From Ensifer sp. Root278 (lineage in GTDB: Bacteria; Pseudomonadota; Alphaproteobacteria; Rhizobiales; Rhizobiaceae): a stretch of DNA of 64,000 nt. Positions 7,735 through 15,686 of this stretch are shown here, in pieces. Position numbers and translations under genes: made by a program. How positions within the stretch are numbered: the stretch's first letter is position 1; every line of letters begins with the position of its first letter. The DNA lies in the NCBI RefSeq assembly GCF_001429285.1, contig NZ_LMJJ01000005.1, positions 1-64,000 on the forward strand. Reading direction: 5' to 3'. The notes beneath the pieces were generated by a model. That model was not told the DNA's origin. It searched no databases and saw nothing but the letters and a program-made list of their open reading frames with translations.

Positions 7735-9506
7735 GAGGCACCCTCCGGCGCATGACCTGCGGAGCCCGGCTGGTTCTGCGGAATGAAATCCTCGGCCGCT
7801 CCCGGCACGCTGTAGTCATAGGGCCAGCGGTAGACGACCGGCAGTTCCTTCCAGTTGCCGTGGCGTGGCGGCGTCTCCGGTGTCTGCCATTCGAGCGTCG
7901 TCGCCCGCCAGGGATTGCCACCGGCCTCACGACCATGGCGAATGCTCCAGATGAGATTGAAGAGGAAGAGGAGCTGAGCGGCGCCGACGACCAGCGCCAT
8001 GATGGTGATGAACTCGTTGAGCGTATGGGCAGAGGCCGGGACGAAGGCGGTTTCGCCCATTTCATAATAGCGCCGCGGCATGCCGATGAGGCCGAGATAG
8101 TGCATCGGGAAGAAAATCAGATAGGCACCGACGAAGGTCACCCAGAAATGGATCTGGCCCATCACCTCGTTGAGCATGCGGCCGGTGATCTTCGGATACC
8201 AGTGATAGATCGCGCCGAAGATGACGAGGATCGGCGCCACGCCCATGACCATATGGAAATGCGCAACGACGAACATCGTGTCGGAGAGCGGCACGTCGAC
8301 GACGACGTTGCCGAGGAAGAGGCCGGTCAGCCCGCCATTGACGAAGGTGACGATGAAGGCGAGCGCAAACAGCATTGGCAGCGTCAGGTGGATATCGCCG
8401 CGCCAGAGCGTCAGCACCCAGTTGTAGACCTTGATCGCCGTCGGCACGGCGATGATCAGCGTGGTCGTCGCGAAGAAGAAACCGAAATAGGGGTTCATGC
8501 CGCTGACATACATGTGGTGCGCCCAGACGATGAAGGAAAGCGCGCCGATGATGACGATCGCCCAGACCATCATGCGGTAGCCGAAGATGTTCTTGCGGGC
8601 ATGGGTACTGATGAGATCCGACACGATGCCGAAGGCCGGCAGCGCGACGATATAGACCTCCGGGTGGCCGAAGAACCAGAAGAGGTGCTGGAACAGGATC
8701 GGGCTGCCGCCGCCGTGCTGCAGCTGCTCGCCCATCTCGACGATCGCCGGCATGAAGAAGCTGGTGCCGAGCACCCGGTCGAACAGCATCATGACGCAGG
8801 CGACGAAGAGGGCGGGGAAGGCAAGCAGCGCCATGACCGTCGCGGTGAAGATGCCCCAGACGGTGAGCGGCATGCGCATCAGCGTCATGCCGCGGGTGCG
8901 GCCCTGCAGCACGGTGACGACATAGTTGAGGCCGCCCATGGTGAAGCCGATGATGAAGAGGATGAGCGAGGAGAGCATCAGGATGATGCCCCAGTCCTTG
9001 CCGCCGGGCGTGCCAGAGAGAACCGCCTGGGGTGGGTAGAGCGTCCAGCCGGCGCCGGTCGGGCCCCCGGGGGCGAAGAAGCTGGCGACGAGCACGAGCA
9101 CAGCGAGCAGGTAAAGCCAGTAGCTCAGCATGTTGGCATAGGGGAAGACCATATCGCGCGCGCCAAGCATCAGCGGGATCAGGTAGTTGCCAAAGCCACC
9201 AAGGAAGAGAGCTGTCAGCAGGTAGATCACCATGATCATGCCGTGCATGGTGATGAACTGGTAGTAGCGCTCGGCGTCGATGAAGGCGAAGGCGCCGGGA
9301 AAGCCGAGCTGCAGCCGCATCAGCCAAGAGAGCACCAGGGCGACCATGCCGATGGCGATCGCGGTCGAGGCATATTGCACGGCGATGATCTTGGCATCCT
9401 GGCTGAAGACGTAGCGCGTCCACCAGCTATGGGGATGATAAAGCTCGACGTCCTCCACTTCCGCGGCGCCTATCGGTTCGCCCGTGCTATGCCGGATGTC
9501 GACCAT
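7731..9506 (-). CDS. coxN: Cytochrome c oxidase subunit I (aa3-type, A1 family)
   Basis: The 591-residue catalytic subunit, which reduces O2 to water and pumps protons across the inner membrane. All ligands are present: low-spin haem H88 (MHGM) and H418, CuB H281, H330 and H331, high-spin haem H416 (AHFHM). The HPEVY motif (281-285) gives the His-Tyr cross-link residue Y285 and proton-channel E283, placing it in family A1; K359 marks the K-channel. About twelve transmembrane helices. The acidic N-terminus and the roughly 60-residue hydrophilic tail are soluble. It lies 156 nt after the subunit II gene, separated by a REP-like palindrome. Confidence 0.96.
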   Translation of the reverse strand: MVDIRHSTGEPIGAAEVEDVELYHPHSWWTRYVFSQDAKIIAVQYASTAIAIGMVALVLSWLMRLQLGFPGAFAFIDAERYYQFITMHGMIMVIYLLTALFLGGFGNYLIPLMLGARDMVFPYANMLSYWLYLLAVLVLVASFFAPGGPTGAGWTLYPPQAVLSGTPGGKDWGIILMLSSLILFIIGFTMGGLNYVVTVLQGRTRGMTLMRMPLTVWGIFTATVMALLAFPALFVACVMMLFDRVLGTSFFMPAIVEMGEQLQHGGGSPILFQHLFWFFGHPEVYIVALPAFGIVSDLISTHARKNIFGYRMMVWAIVIIGALSFIVWAHHMYVSGMNPYFGFFFATTTLIIAVPTAIKVYNWVLTLWRGDIHLTLPMLFALAFIVTFVNGGLTGLFLGNVVVDVPLSDTMFVVAHFHMVMGVAPILVIFGAIYHWYPKITGRMLNEVMGQIHFWVTFVGAYLIFFPMHYLGLIGMPRRYYEMGETAFVPASAHTLNEFITIMALVVGAAQLLFLFNLIWSIRHGREAGGNPWRATTLEWQTPETPPRHGNWKELPVVYRWPYDYSVPGAAEDFIPQNQPGSAGHAPEGAS

Positions 9507-9597
9507 CTGCGAGAACCTCCCAACACCGGATCATTTCGATCCAACGCTTTGAACCACGCAATTCCGGACACCAACGCTGGAATTGCTTTCGCTCACG

Positions 9598-9643
9598 AGC
9601 GGGATGCGAGCGGAAAACCGCAAGCACTTTTCCTCATCCCGCT
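9598..9643. repeat. REP-like palindrome, copy a (coxM-coxN gap)
   Basis: Outer arms AGCGGGATG (9598-9606) and CATCCCGCT (9635-9643) are perfect. An inner stem GCGG-AAAA-CCGC lies at 9610-9621, followed by a CACTTTTCCT stretch. Near copies occur at 14254-14295, 34227-34269 and 44888-44930, and a half copy at 15648-15686. All are intergenic. Confidence 0.85.
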
Positions 9644-9662
9644 TTGGCCGTCGGGGCGCTTC

Positions 9663-10505
9663 TTACTGCGCCGGGGCGGCATTTCCTGCCTGCGCCGTTT
9701 CCTTCGTCCCTGCCTTTGCCTGCAGCTGCGAGAAGGTCTGCTGCTGCGAAAGCCAAGCCTGGTAGTCGGCGGCACTGTCGACGACGACGGTGCCGCGCAT
9801 CTGTGGGTGACCGACGCCGCAGAGTTCGGCGCACAAGACCTCGAAGGTGCCGGTGCGTGTCGGCGTCAGCCAGAAGTAGGTGACCATGCCCGGCACCATG
9901 TCCATCTTGGCGCGAAACTCCGGCACGTAGAAATCGTGCAGCACGTCGACCGAGCGCAGGAGCATCTTGACCGGCTTGCCGACTTCCAGATGCAGCTCGC
10001 CGCCTTCGATGACGTAATCGTCAAGCGCCGCTGCGTCATTGCGGTTGAGGCCGAGCGAATTTTCCGGGGTGATGTCGCGGGTCTCGGAGGTGCCGAGCTT
10101 GCCGTCCGCGCCTGGGAGCCGGAAGCTCCACAACCACTGCTGGCCGACGACCTCGACCTCCGTTGCGCCATCCGGCACGGTCACGAACTGGTGCCAGACG
10201 AAAAGGCCGGGGGTCAGCATGGCGGCGACCCCGAGCGTGGTGCCGCCGGCTAGCCACCCTTCGAGCTTGCGGTTTTCCGGTTCATAGGCAGCCCGGTTTC
10301 CCGGGCGATGCCGAAAACGCAGGACGCAATAGGCCATGAAAAGCACCACGGCGACGAAGACGACGCCGGTAATCCAGAAGGTGATGATGAGCGTATTGTC
10401 TATGTAATTCCAGTTGGACGCGATCGGCGTCCACCACCACGGGCTCAACAGATGGAACAACACCGACCCAACGGCCAACAAAACCAGAATAACTACCACG
10501 GCCAT
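9663..10505 (-). CDS. coxM: Cytochrome c oxidase subunit II (CuA subunit)
   Basis: A 280-residue subunit II. Two N-terminal transmembrane helices (about residues 1-20 and 38-62), a third hydrophobic stretch near 88-105, and a periplasmic cupredoxin domain. The CuA ligands are H190, C225, E227, C229, H233 and M236 (CAELCGVGHPQM). It accepts electrons from cytochrome c and passes them to subunit I. The tail is Gln/Ala-rich. The upstream in-frame extension is rejected: ATG 10505 has a strong AAGGAGG, and the extension would run through a RIME-like element. First gene of the oxidase operon; a cytochrome c gene lies just upstream on the same strand. Confidence 0.95.
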   Translation of the reverse strand: MAVVVILVLLAVGSVLFHLLSPWWWTPIASNWNYIDNTLIITFWITGVVFVAVVLFMAYCVLRFRHRPGNRAAYEPENRKLEGWLAGGTTLGVAAMLTPGLFVWHQFVTVPDGATEVEVVGQQWLWSFRLPGADGKLGTSETRDITPENSLGLNRNDAAALDDYVIEGGELHLEVGKPVKMLLRSVDVLHDFYVPEFRAKMDMVPGMVTYFWLTPTRTGTFEVLCAELCGVGHPQMRGTVVVDSAADYQAWLSQQQTFSQLQAKAGTKETAQAGNAAPAQ

Positions 10506-10561
10506 TTCTGTCCCTCCTTGCCGCTGGCGGCTGTGGGCATGAATACGCAATCCGTAGAGCC

Positions 10562-10670
10562 TGCTGCATGTTTCCTTTAATCGTCTCCGATCAAAGGACA
10601 AAAACATGCAGGAATTCAAAGTTCTACAGCGACCTTTGCGCGTCTGATAAGACGCGCGGCGCTGTACCTG
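10562..10670. repeat. RIME1-like intergenic mosaic element, copy 1
   Basis: Two palindromes in series: A at about 10566-10609 (GCATGTTT to AAACATGC ends, imperfect core) and B at 10625-10666 (TACAGCG/CGCTGTA ends, perfect inner stem GCGCGTC-TGATAA-GACGCGC). Length and two-palindrome plan fit the Rhizobium-specific intergenic mosaic element. A second copy is at 23108-23204; palindrome B differs by very few bases. It sits between the cytochrome c gene and coxM. Confidence 0.8.
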
Positions 10671-10746
10671 CAATTATTGCACGAACGTTGAATAGTCGCA
10701 ATTCGCCGTCTCCGTGCGGACGGCGGTTGCCTTTAGTCTTTTCAGC

Positions 10747-11133
10747 CTACTGCGAATACTGCTTGAGGTAGGCAATGAGGTTGGAGATATCCGTGTCGTC
10801 CTTCAGCCCGGCAAAGGCCATTTTCGTGCCTTTCACCTTGGTCCTTGGATTGTGCAGATAGTCGCGCAGATGCGCCTCGTCCCAGACGAGCCCACCCTTG
10901 CCGGCATCGATCATCGCCGGCGAGTAGCTGAAGTCGGCGTGGGTGCCGGCCGTTCGCCCGAACAGATGGTTGAGTGATGGTCCAACCTTGTTGGTATCGC
11001 TGTCGGCAACATGACAGACAGCGCATTTCTTGAAGACGGTGGCTCCGGCTGCGGCATCGCCCTCTTGCGCGAGGGTTGCGAACGGACAGAGCATCGTTGT
11101 CGAAAAGGCAAGGGCAACAACAAGAATTCGCAT
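10747..11133 (-). CDS. Soluble class I cytochrome c
   Basis: A 128-residue exported haem protein. A signal peptide covers residues 1-22 (cut after LAQ). CAVCH at 37-41 binds haem covalently, and M105 in GTKMAFAGL is the likely sixth ligand. Size and the GPSLNHLFGR and GTHADFSYSPAM stretches are those of mitochondrial-like cytochrome c/c2. It is transcribed toward the oxidase operon 240 bp upstream of coxM, so it is the natural electron donor to that CuA subunit. A RIME-like element lies in between and may separate the transcripts. Confidence 0.93.
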   Translation of the reverse strand: MRILVVALAFSTTMLCPFATLAQEGDAAAGATVFKKCAVCHVADSDTNKVGPSLNHLFGRTAGTHADFSYSPAMIDAGKGGLVWDEAHLRDYLHNPRTKVKGTKMAFAGLKDDTDISNLIAYLKQYSQ

Positions 11134-11337
11134 GACACTTCCTCAAAATCGCCGGGCGCAGGCAAGGAAGGCTATCGTCAATCTGTCGTTTTGGCGGTGC
11201 TTGCTTCTCTTAAGTTGGCGCCACGGCGGTTGATACTTGCGACAGGACGACCGTACGCCTCGCCTTGTGGAAGTCAACCGGCGCAGCCGGCAGGTCGCCG
11301 GTTGCGCCTAAATTTTCACCAGGGACGGTGCGCGCGA

Positions 11338-12405
11338 TCAGACCCGATTGCCGGCGGCGTCGAAGAAATGCAGCCTGTCGACCGGCAGTCGTACGGCAAG
11401 CGAACCCGAAGCGGTGAGGAACCGGCGGTCGTTGGTGAAGGCCTTGAAGCCGGCGCGGCCGAAGGAGAGATGCAGGATGATGCCGAAGCCGGTCGGCTCG
11501 ACCAGGTCGACATTGGCGCTCAGCACATCCGGTCCTTCGACGCCGATCTCCACATGTTCCGGGCGAATGCCGAGGGTGGCGCGGGCGCCGTCGGCGAGCG
11601 CCGGATGCGGTTGTGCCGGGATGACAACGCCGCCTTCCGTCTCGAAGCGCGGGGCGGTGCCGTTCAGGTAGGTGCCCTCGAAGAAGTTCATGCCGGGCGA
11701 GCCGATGAAGCCGGCGACGAAGAGGTTTGCGGGACGGTCGTAGAGATCGAGCGGGCTGCCGACCTGCTGGACGAAGCCGCCGTTCATGGCGACGATGCGG
11801 TCGGCAAGCGTCATCGCCTCGATCTGGTCGTGGGTCACGTAGATCGAGGTCGCGCCGAGGTCCTTGTGCAGCTTCTTGATCTCGGCGCGCATCTGCTCGC
11901 GCAGGCGGGCGTCGAGGTTCGACAGCGGCTCATCGAAGAGAAACGCCTTGGGTTCGCGCACGATGGCGCGGCCCATGGCGACGCGCTGGCGTTGGCCGCC
12001 GGAGAGTGCGCGCGGCCGGCGTTCGAGCAGCGGATCTAGGCCGAGCTTGGCGGCGGCCCCTGAAACGATGCTCGCGATCTTCTCCTTGGCCGTCTTCCGG
12101 AGCCTGAGGCTATAGCTCATGTTCTTGGCGACGGACATATGCGGATAGAGCGCATAGGACTGGAACACCATGGCGATGTCGCGGTCCTTCGGCGCCAGTT
12201 CGTTGACGCGTTTTCCGGCGATGCGGATCTCGCCCGAGGTGACGCTTTCAAGCCCGGCGATCATGCGCAGAAGCGTAGACTTGCCGCAGCCGGATGGGCC
12301 GACGAGCACCACGAATTCGCCGTCGCCTATCTTCAGGTCGACATCATGCAGGACCGGGTGGATGCCGTAGGATTTCTGGATGTTGGCGATATCGATGGAA
12401 GCCAT
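11338..12405 (-). CDS. CUT1-type ABC importer ATP-binding protein (UgpC/MalK-like)
   Basis: A 355-residue ATPase. Walker [10 protein letters not shown] is at 36-44, followed by the Q-loop [10 protein letters not shown], signature [14 protein letters not shown], Walker [14 protein letters not shown] and switch VTHDQIEA. The roughly 110-residue C-terminal TOBE/OB region is typical of MalK/UgpC proteins. It powers the two permeases upstream. Last gene of the minus-strand operon, 11 nt after the permease gene at 12417. The substrate is set by the binding protein at 14341 and is unknown. Confidence 0.93.
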   Translation of the reverse strand: MASIDIANIQKSYGIHPVLHDVDLKIGDGEFVVLVGPSGCGKSTLLRMIAGLESVTSGEIRIAGKRVNELAPKDRDIAMVFQSYALYPHMSVAKNMSYSLRLRKTAKEKIASIVSGAAAKLGLDPLLERRPRALSGGQRQRVAMGRAIVREPKAFLFDEPLSNLDARLREQMRAEIKKLHKDLGATSIYVTHDQIEAMTLADRIVAMNGGFVQQVGSPLDLYDRPANLFVAGFIGSPGMNFFEGTYLNGTAPRFETEGGVVIPAQPHPALADGARATLGIRPEHVEIGVEGPDVLSANVDLVEPTGFGIILHLSFGRAGFKAFTNDRRFLTASGSLAVRLPVDRLHFFDAAGNRV

Positions 12406-12416
12406 GAGAGCAATCC

Positions 12417-13250
12417 TCAGCCTTTGACCGCGCCGGCCGTGAGGCCCTGGACGAGATAACGTTGAATGAGCAGGAAGAAGAGGCAGGCGGGGATGAGTGC
12501 GAGCACGCCGGCCGCCATCATCTGCCCGAAGTCGACGGAGAACTTCGACACGAAGGACAACAATCCGACGGGGAACGTCGCCTGGTCGTTACCGGAGATC
12601 AGCATCAGCGAGAACAGAAGTTCGCTCCAGGCGGCGGTGAAGACGAAGCCGAGGGTTGCGGCAATGCCGGGCAGCGTCAGCGGCAGGATGATCTGGCGGA
12701 AGGCGACGAATTGGGTGGCGCCGTCGATCATCGCCGCCTCTTCCAGGTCCTTCGGAATGCCGTCGAAGAAGGACTGCATCAGGAAGGTGGCAAACGGCAC
12801 GTTGAAGGCGGTGTAGACGATGACGAGCCCGGTCAGGCTGTTGGTGAGGCCAAGCGGCGACAGGATCTTGAAGATCGGCGCCACCAGCATGACCAGCGGG
12901 AACATCTGCGTCAAAAGCATCAGCGCCACCAGCCAGTACTTGCCGCGGAAGTTGAAGCGCGACAGCGCATAACCCGAGAGCGAGGCGAGGATGGTGACGA
13001 TAACGGCGGTGGAGCCGGATACGATCAGGCTGTTCTTGAAGAACACCGGAAAGGCGCTGTGGCGCAGCACGAAATCGAAATGTTCGAGGCTGGCGCGCGA
13101 CGGCCACATTCGAATGCCTTCCGAGTAGAGCAGGTCGTTGGGCGTGACTGCAACCTTCAGCAGCCAATAGAGCGGGAAGAGCGCGAAGGCGATGTAGGCA
13201 AGGATTGCCGATCGGTGCGCGATCATGAGGAAAAGCGGTTTGGCGCGCAT
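12417..13250 (-). CDS. CUT1 ABC importer permease (MalG/UgpE-like)
   Basis: A 277-residue inner-membrane permease with about six helices and the coupling EAA loop ([28 protein letters not shown]). A first helix follows a short cytoplasmic N-terminus; the long periplasmic loop after it ([12 protein letters not shown]) is usual for MalG-like proteins. ATG 13250 is chosen, with AAGGA nine bases upstream; an earlier in-frame start at 13277 would overlap the preceding gene by 22 nt. It pairs with the permease at 13256-14191. Confidence 0.92.
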   Translation of the reverse strand: MRAKPLFLMIAHRSAILAYIAFALFPLYWLLKVAVTPNDLLYSEGIRMWPSRASLEHFDFVLRHSAFPVFFKNSLIVSGSTAVIVTILASLSGYALSRFNFRGKYWLVALMLLTQMFPLVMLVAPIFKILSPLGLTNSLTGLVIVYTAFNVPFATFLMQSFFDGIPKDLEEAAMIDGATQFVAFRQIILPLTLPGIAATLGFVFTAAWSELLFSLMLISGNDQATFPVGLLSFVSKFSVDFGQMMAAGVLALIPACLFFLLIQRYLVQGLTAGAVKG

Positions 13251-13255
13251 CGGTC

Positions 13256-14191
13256 TCAATCCTTGCTCAACAGCCACTGCCGCAGGATGACGATCAGCAT
13301 CGAATAGGCGAGCAGCAGTGCCAGAAGCACCAGTGCGATCGCCGAGGCGTAGCCGAAATCCAGCCGCTTGAAGGCCTGGGTGAAGATATAGCTGGCGACG
13401 ATCTGGGTGCGGTCGGCCGGTCCGCCATTGGTCATGACGATGATCAGGTCGGCGAAGTTCGAGATCCAGACGGTGCGCAAGAGGATGGTGATGGCAATCG
13501 TCGGCGCCAGGAAGGGCAGCGTGATCGAGAGAAAACGCTGGACCGGGCCGGCGCCGTCGATGCTGGCGGCCTCATAGAGATCGCGCGGGATCGCCTGCAG
13601 GGCGGCAAGCAGGGTGATCGCGAAGAAGGGAATGCCCCACCAGACATTGGCGATGATCGGCCCCCACATGGCAAGCTGCGGGTCCGAGAGGATGTTGTTC
13701 GGCTCACTCATGATGCCGAGCGCGTAGAGCCAATGCGGCAAGGGACCAACGACCGGATTGAAAAGCCAGGCCCAGTTGAGGCCGGCAAGGAAGCTCGGCA
13801 CTGCCCAGGGCAGGAAGACGAGGGCCTGAGCGAGACCGCGGCCATAGAATGGCTTGTCGAGCAGCAGCGCCAGGATCAGGCCGAAGACGAACTGGAAGAA
13901 CACCGACGCGCCGGTCCACCACAGCGTATTGCGCAGCGCCCGATAGAAGGCCTGGTCCTCGGCAAGCGCGCGGAAATGATCGAGGCCGATGTAGGCGCCG
14001 GAGAACGGGTTTAAGAGCTGGATGTCGCGGAAGGCGTAGGAAACGCCAAGCACCAGCGGCACCAGCATGACGGTGACGATCAGGATCAGCGCCGGCGCGC
14101 TATAGAGATAGGGCGCGGCGCCATCGGCGATGCGCTTCTTCAGCGGCGTCCTGCCTGCCGGCAGGCCGCTTTGGCGGGCGACATGGTCCAT
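13256..14191 (-). CDS. CUT1 ABC importer permease (MalF/UgpA-like)
   Basis: A 311-residue permease with six transmembrane helices and an EAA loop (RDLYEAASIDGAGPVQRFLSIT). The N-terminal 25 residues are cytoplasmic and basic. Second permease of the heterodimer; its stop lies five bases before the next gene's start. It is separated from the upstream binding-protein gene by a 149-nt gap with a REP-like palindrome and a very stable GC hairpin (14307-14334), which probably lets the binding protein be made in excess. Confidence 0.93.
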   Translation of the reverse strand: MDHVARQSGLPAGRTPLKKRIADGAAPYLYSAPALILIVTVMLVPLVLGVSYAFRDIQLLNPFSGAYIGLDHFRALAEDQAFYRALRNTLWWTGASVFFQFVFGLILALLLDKPFYGRGLAQALVFLPWAVPSFLAGLNWAWLFNPVVGPLPHWLYALGIMSEPNNILSDPQLAMWGPIIANVWWGIPFFAITLLAALQAIPRDLYEAASIDGAGPVQRFLSITLPFLAPTIAITILLRTVWISNFADLIIVMTNGGPADRTQIVASYIFTQAFKRLDFGYASAIALVLLALLLAYSMLIVILRQWLLSKD

Positions 14192-14253
14192 CGATCGAAA
14201 TTTCCCCTGTGCGGCCGCCGGTTTTTTCGACGTGCCTCGTTTTCGTTCAGTCG

Positions 14254-14295
14254 GAGCGGGATGCAGGCGGAGACCGCGCCCACGTCATTCCGCTC
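14254..14295. repeat. REP-like palindrome, copy b
   Basis: Arms GAGCGGGATG (14254-14263) and CATTCCGCTC (14286-14295), one mismatch, with the family core GGCGGAGACCGC between. It lies in the gap between the permease start and the binding-protein stop. Confidence 0.75.
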
Positions 14296-14306
14296 AAGGT
14301 CACGAG

Positions 14307-14334
14307 GGCCGGCGGCGGCGAACCGCCGCCGGCC
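14307..14334 (-). promoter_or_regulatory. Strong intercistronic GC hairpin after binding-protein gene
   Basis: GGCCGGCGGCGG (14307-14318) and CCGCCGCCGGCC (14323-14334) form a perfect 12-bp stem with a 4-nt loop, six nt after the binding-protein stop on the minus strand. No U run follows. It likely protects the upstream mRNA from 3' exonucleases and reduces read-through. Confidence 0.7.
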
Positions 14335-14340
14335 GAAGGC

Positions 14341-15603
14341 TTACTTCTTGCTGGCGAGGAACTTCTGCTGCGCCTTGGTCAGGTAGTCGGCCCACTGGTT
14401 GGCGAGCTCTTCCGGCGTGATGTCGCCGAGCAGGGCTTCCTGAGTCGTCTTGATGGCGAGCGAATCCTTGAAGAAGGCGAATTCCTCGAGGTAGGTCGGC
14501 ATCACCGTCAATACGACGTCCTTGTCGGCAAGCTCGTCGAACCAGCCCTTGAACTGCGCGCTCGCATAGAAGGGATCCTTCTCGGCCGACTTGTGCACCG
14601 GCAGCGCGCCCGTGCGCTTGTTCCACTCGATGTTGCCTTCCGGCCCCTCGAGCGTCTCGATCAGCTTCCAGGAGAGATCCTTGTTCTGACTTGCCGACAG
14701 CATCGACCAGCCGGCAAAGCCGATGGTGGTAAACGCCTTGCCGCTCGGACCCTTCGGCATGGTGGTGACGCCGAAATCTTCCGACTTCATGCGCTCGGCA
14801 ATGGCGATCAGCGCATCCGGATCCTGGTCGAGGAAGGCGCAGGTGCCGCTGTAGAAACCGGCGACGATTTCGTTAAAGCCCCAGTTGACGCTGTCCTTCG
14901 GCGCCAGCCCCTTCTTGTAGAGGTCGATCACCCAGGTCAGGCCCTTGACCCAGCCTTCGCTGTTCATGGTCGAGGTGCCATCCTCATTGAAGAATTTGTT
15001 GCTGCCGGCCATGGTGGCGCCGAACATCACCCAGCCGTTGAGACCACCCGGTCCCCCGCGCAGGCAGTAGCCGGATTTGCCCGGAAGCTTGGATACGGCT
15101 TCCGATGCCTTGACGAAATCGTCCATGGTCTTCGGCGGTTCGCTGACGCCGGCTTCCGAGAGCAGCTTCTTGTTGTAGAACATCGCCCGCAGATAGAAGC
15201 CGTAGGGCAGCATGTAGGCGGTGTCGTTGACGTCGCGGCCGAGTTCGAGCGCGCGTTCGGTCAGGCCGCCCGTGTGTTCCCACTTGGCGAGGTAGGGCTC
15301 CAGGCTTTCGAGCATGCCGTTGTTGGCATAGAGCGACAGCCAGGTGTCGGGCATTTCCATCACGTCAGGCAGTTCGCCGGCCGAAACCATGGTCGCGAAC
15401 TTTTGGAATGCTTCGCCCCAGGGCAGCGAGATGATCTCGACCGTGGTGCCGGGGTTGGCGGCTTCGAACTTGGCAACGATCGATTTCAGCGTCTCGGTGC
15501 GCTCGGGGCTGGTGATGACCTCGACCAGTTTCAGCTTGGTATCGGCGAGTGCGCTTCCGGCCATCAGGCTGGCGAGAAGCGTGGCAGTGATCAGTTTCTT
15601 CAT
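14341..15603 (-). CDS. Extracellular solute-binding protein (family 1, sugar type)
   Basis: A 420-residue periplasmic binding protein. Signal peptide residues 1-20 (cut after SALA), then the two-lobe family 1 fold: ITSPERTETLKSIVAKFEAANPG at the start, LPDVMEMPDTWLSLYANNGMLESL, and GFAGWSMLSASQNKDLSWKLIE near the hinge. The family binds sugars, sugar alcohols or glycosides. Its operon partners are a PLP enzyme of sulfur amino acid metabolism and a GntR regulator, so the ligand may not be a simple sugar. ATG 15603 is the only sensible start for the signal peptide. Confidence 0.93.
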   Translation of the reverse strand: MKKLITATLLASLMAGSALADTKLKLVEVITSPERTETLKSIVAKFEAANPGTTVEIISLPWGEAFQKFATMVSAGELPDVMEMPDTWLSLYANNGMLESLEPYLAKWEHTGGLTERALELGRDVNDTAYMLPYGFYLRAMFYNKKLLSEAGVSEPPKTMDDFVKASEAVSKLPGKSGYCLRGGPGGLNGWVMFGATMAGSNKFFNEDGTSTMNSEGWVKGLTWVIDLYKKGLAPKDSVNWGFNEIVAGFYSGTCAFLDQDPDALIAIAERMKSEDFGVTTMPKGPSGKAFTTIGFAGWSMLSASQNKDLSWKLIETLEGPEGNIEWNKRTGALPVHKSAEKDPFYASAQFKGWFDELADKDVVLTVMPTYLEEFAFFKDSLAIKTTQEALLGDITPEELANQWADYLTKAQQKFLASKK

Positions 15604-15647
15604 TCTTGTTCCCTCTTTTCTTCGTTGGTTTGGTTCAAAGTGGGGAT

Positions 15648-15686
15648 AGCGGGATGCCGGCGGAAAACCGCCTGCAGCCGCTCCTG
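15648..15686. repeat. Partial REP-like palindrome, copy c
   Basis: The left half AGCGGGATG and core GGCGGAAAACCGCC match the family, but the right arm has decayed (CCGCTCCTGTC). It abuts the stop of the PLP enzyme gene. Confidence 0.6.

Noticed and set aside
7752-10253. An 833-codon open frame on the plus strand across coxN and coxM
   Set aside because: It is antisense to two genes with all catalytic ligands in place; the composition (Asp/Glu/His/Arg-rich) is typical of a GC-rich antisense frame and it has no motif or RBS.
10505-10673. A 56-residue N-terminal extension of the subunit II protein
   Set aside because: It would be translated from a RIME-like palindrome, lacks an RBS, and the family N-terminus and AAGGAGG sit at ATG 10505.
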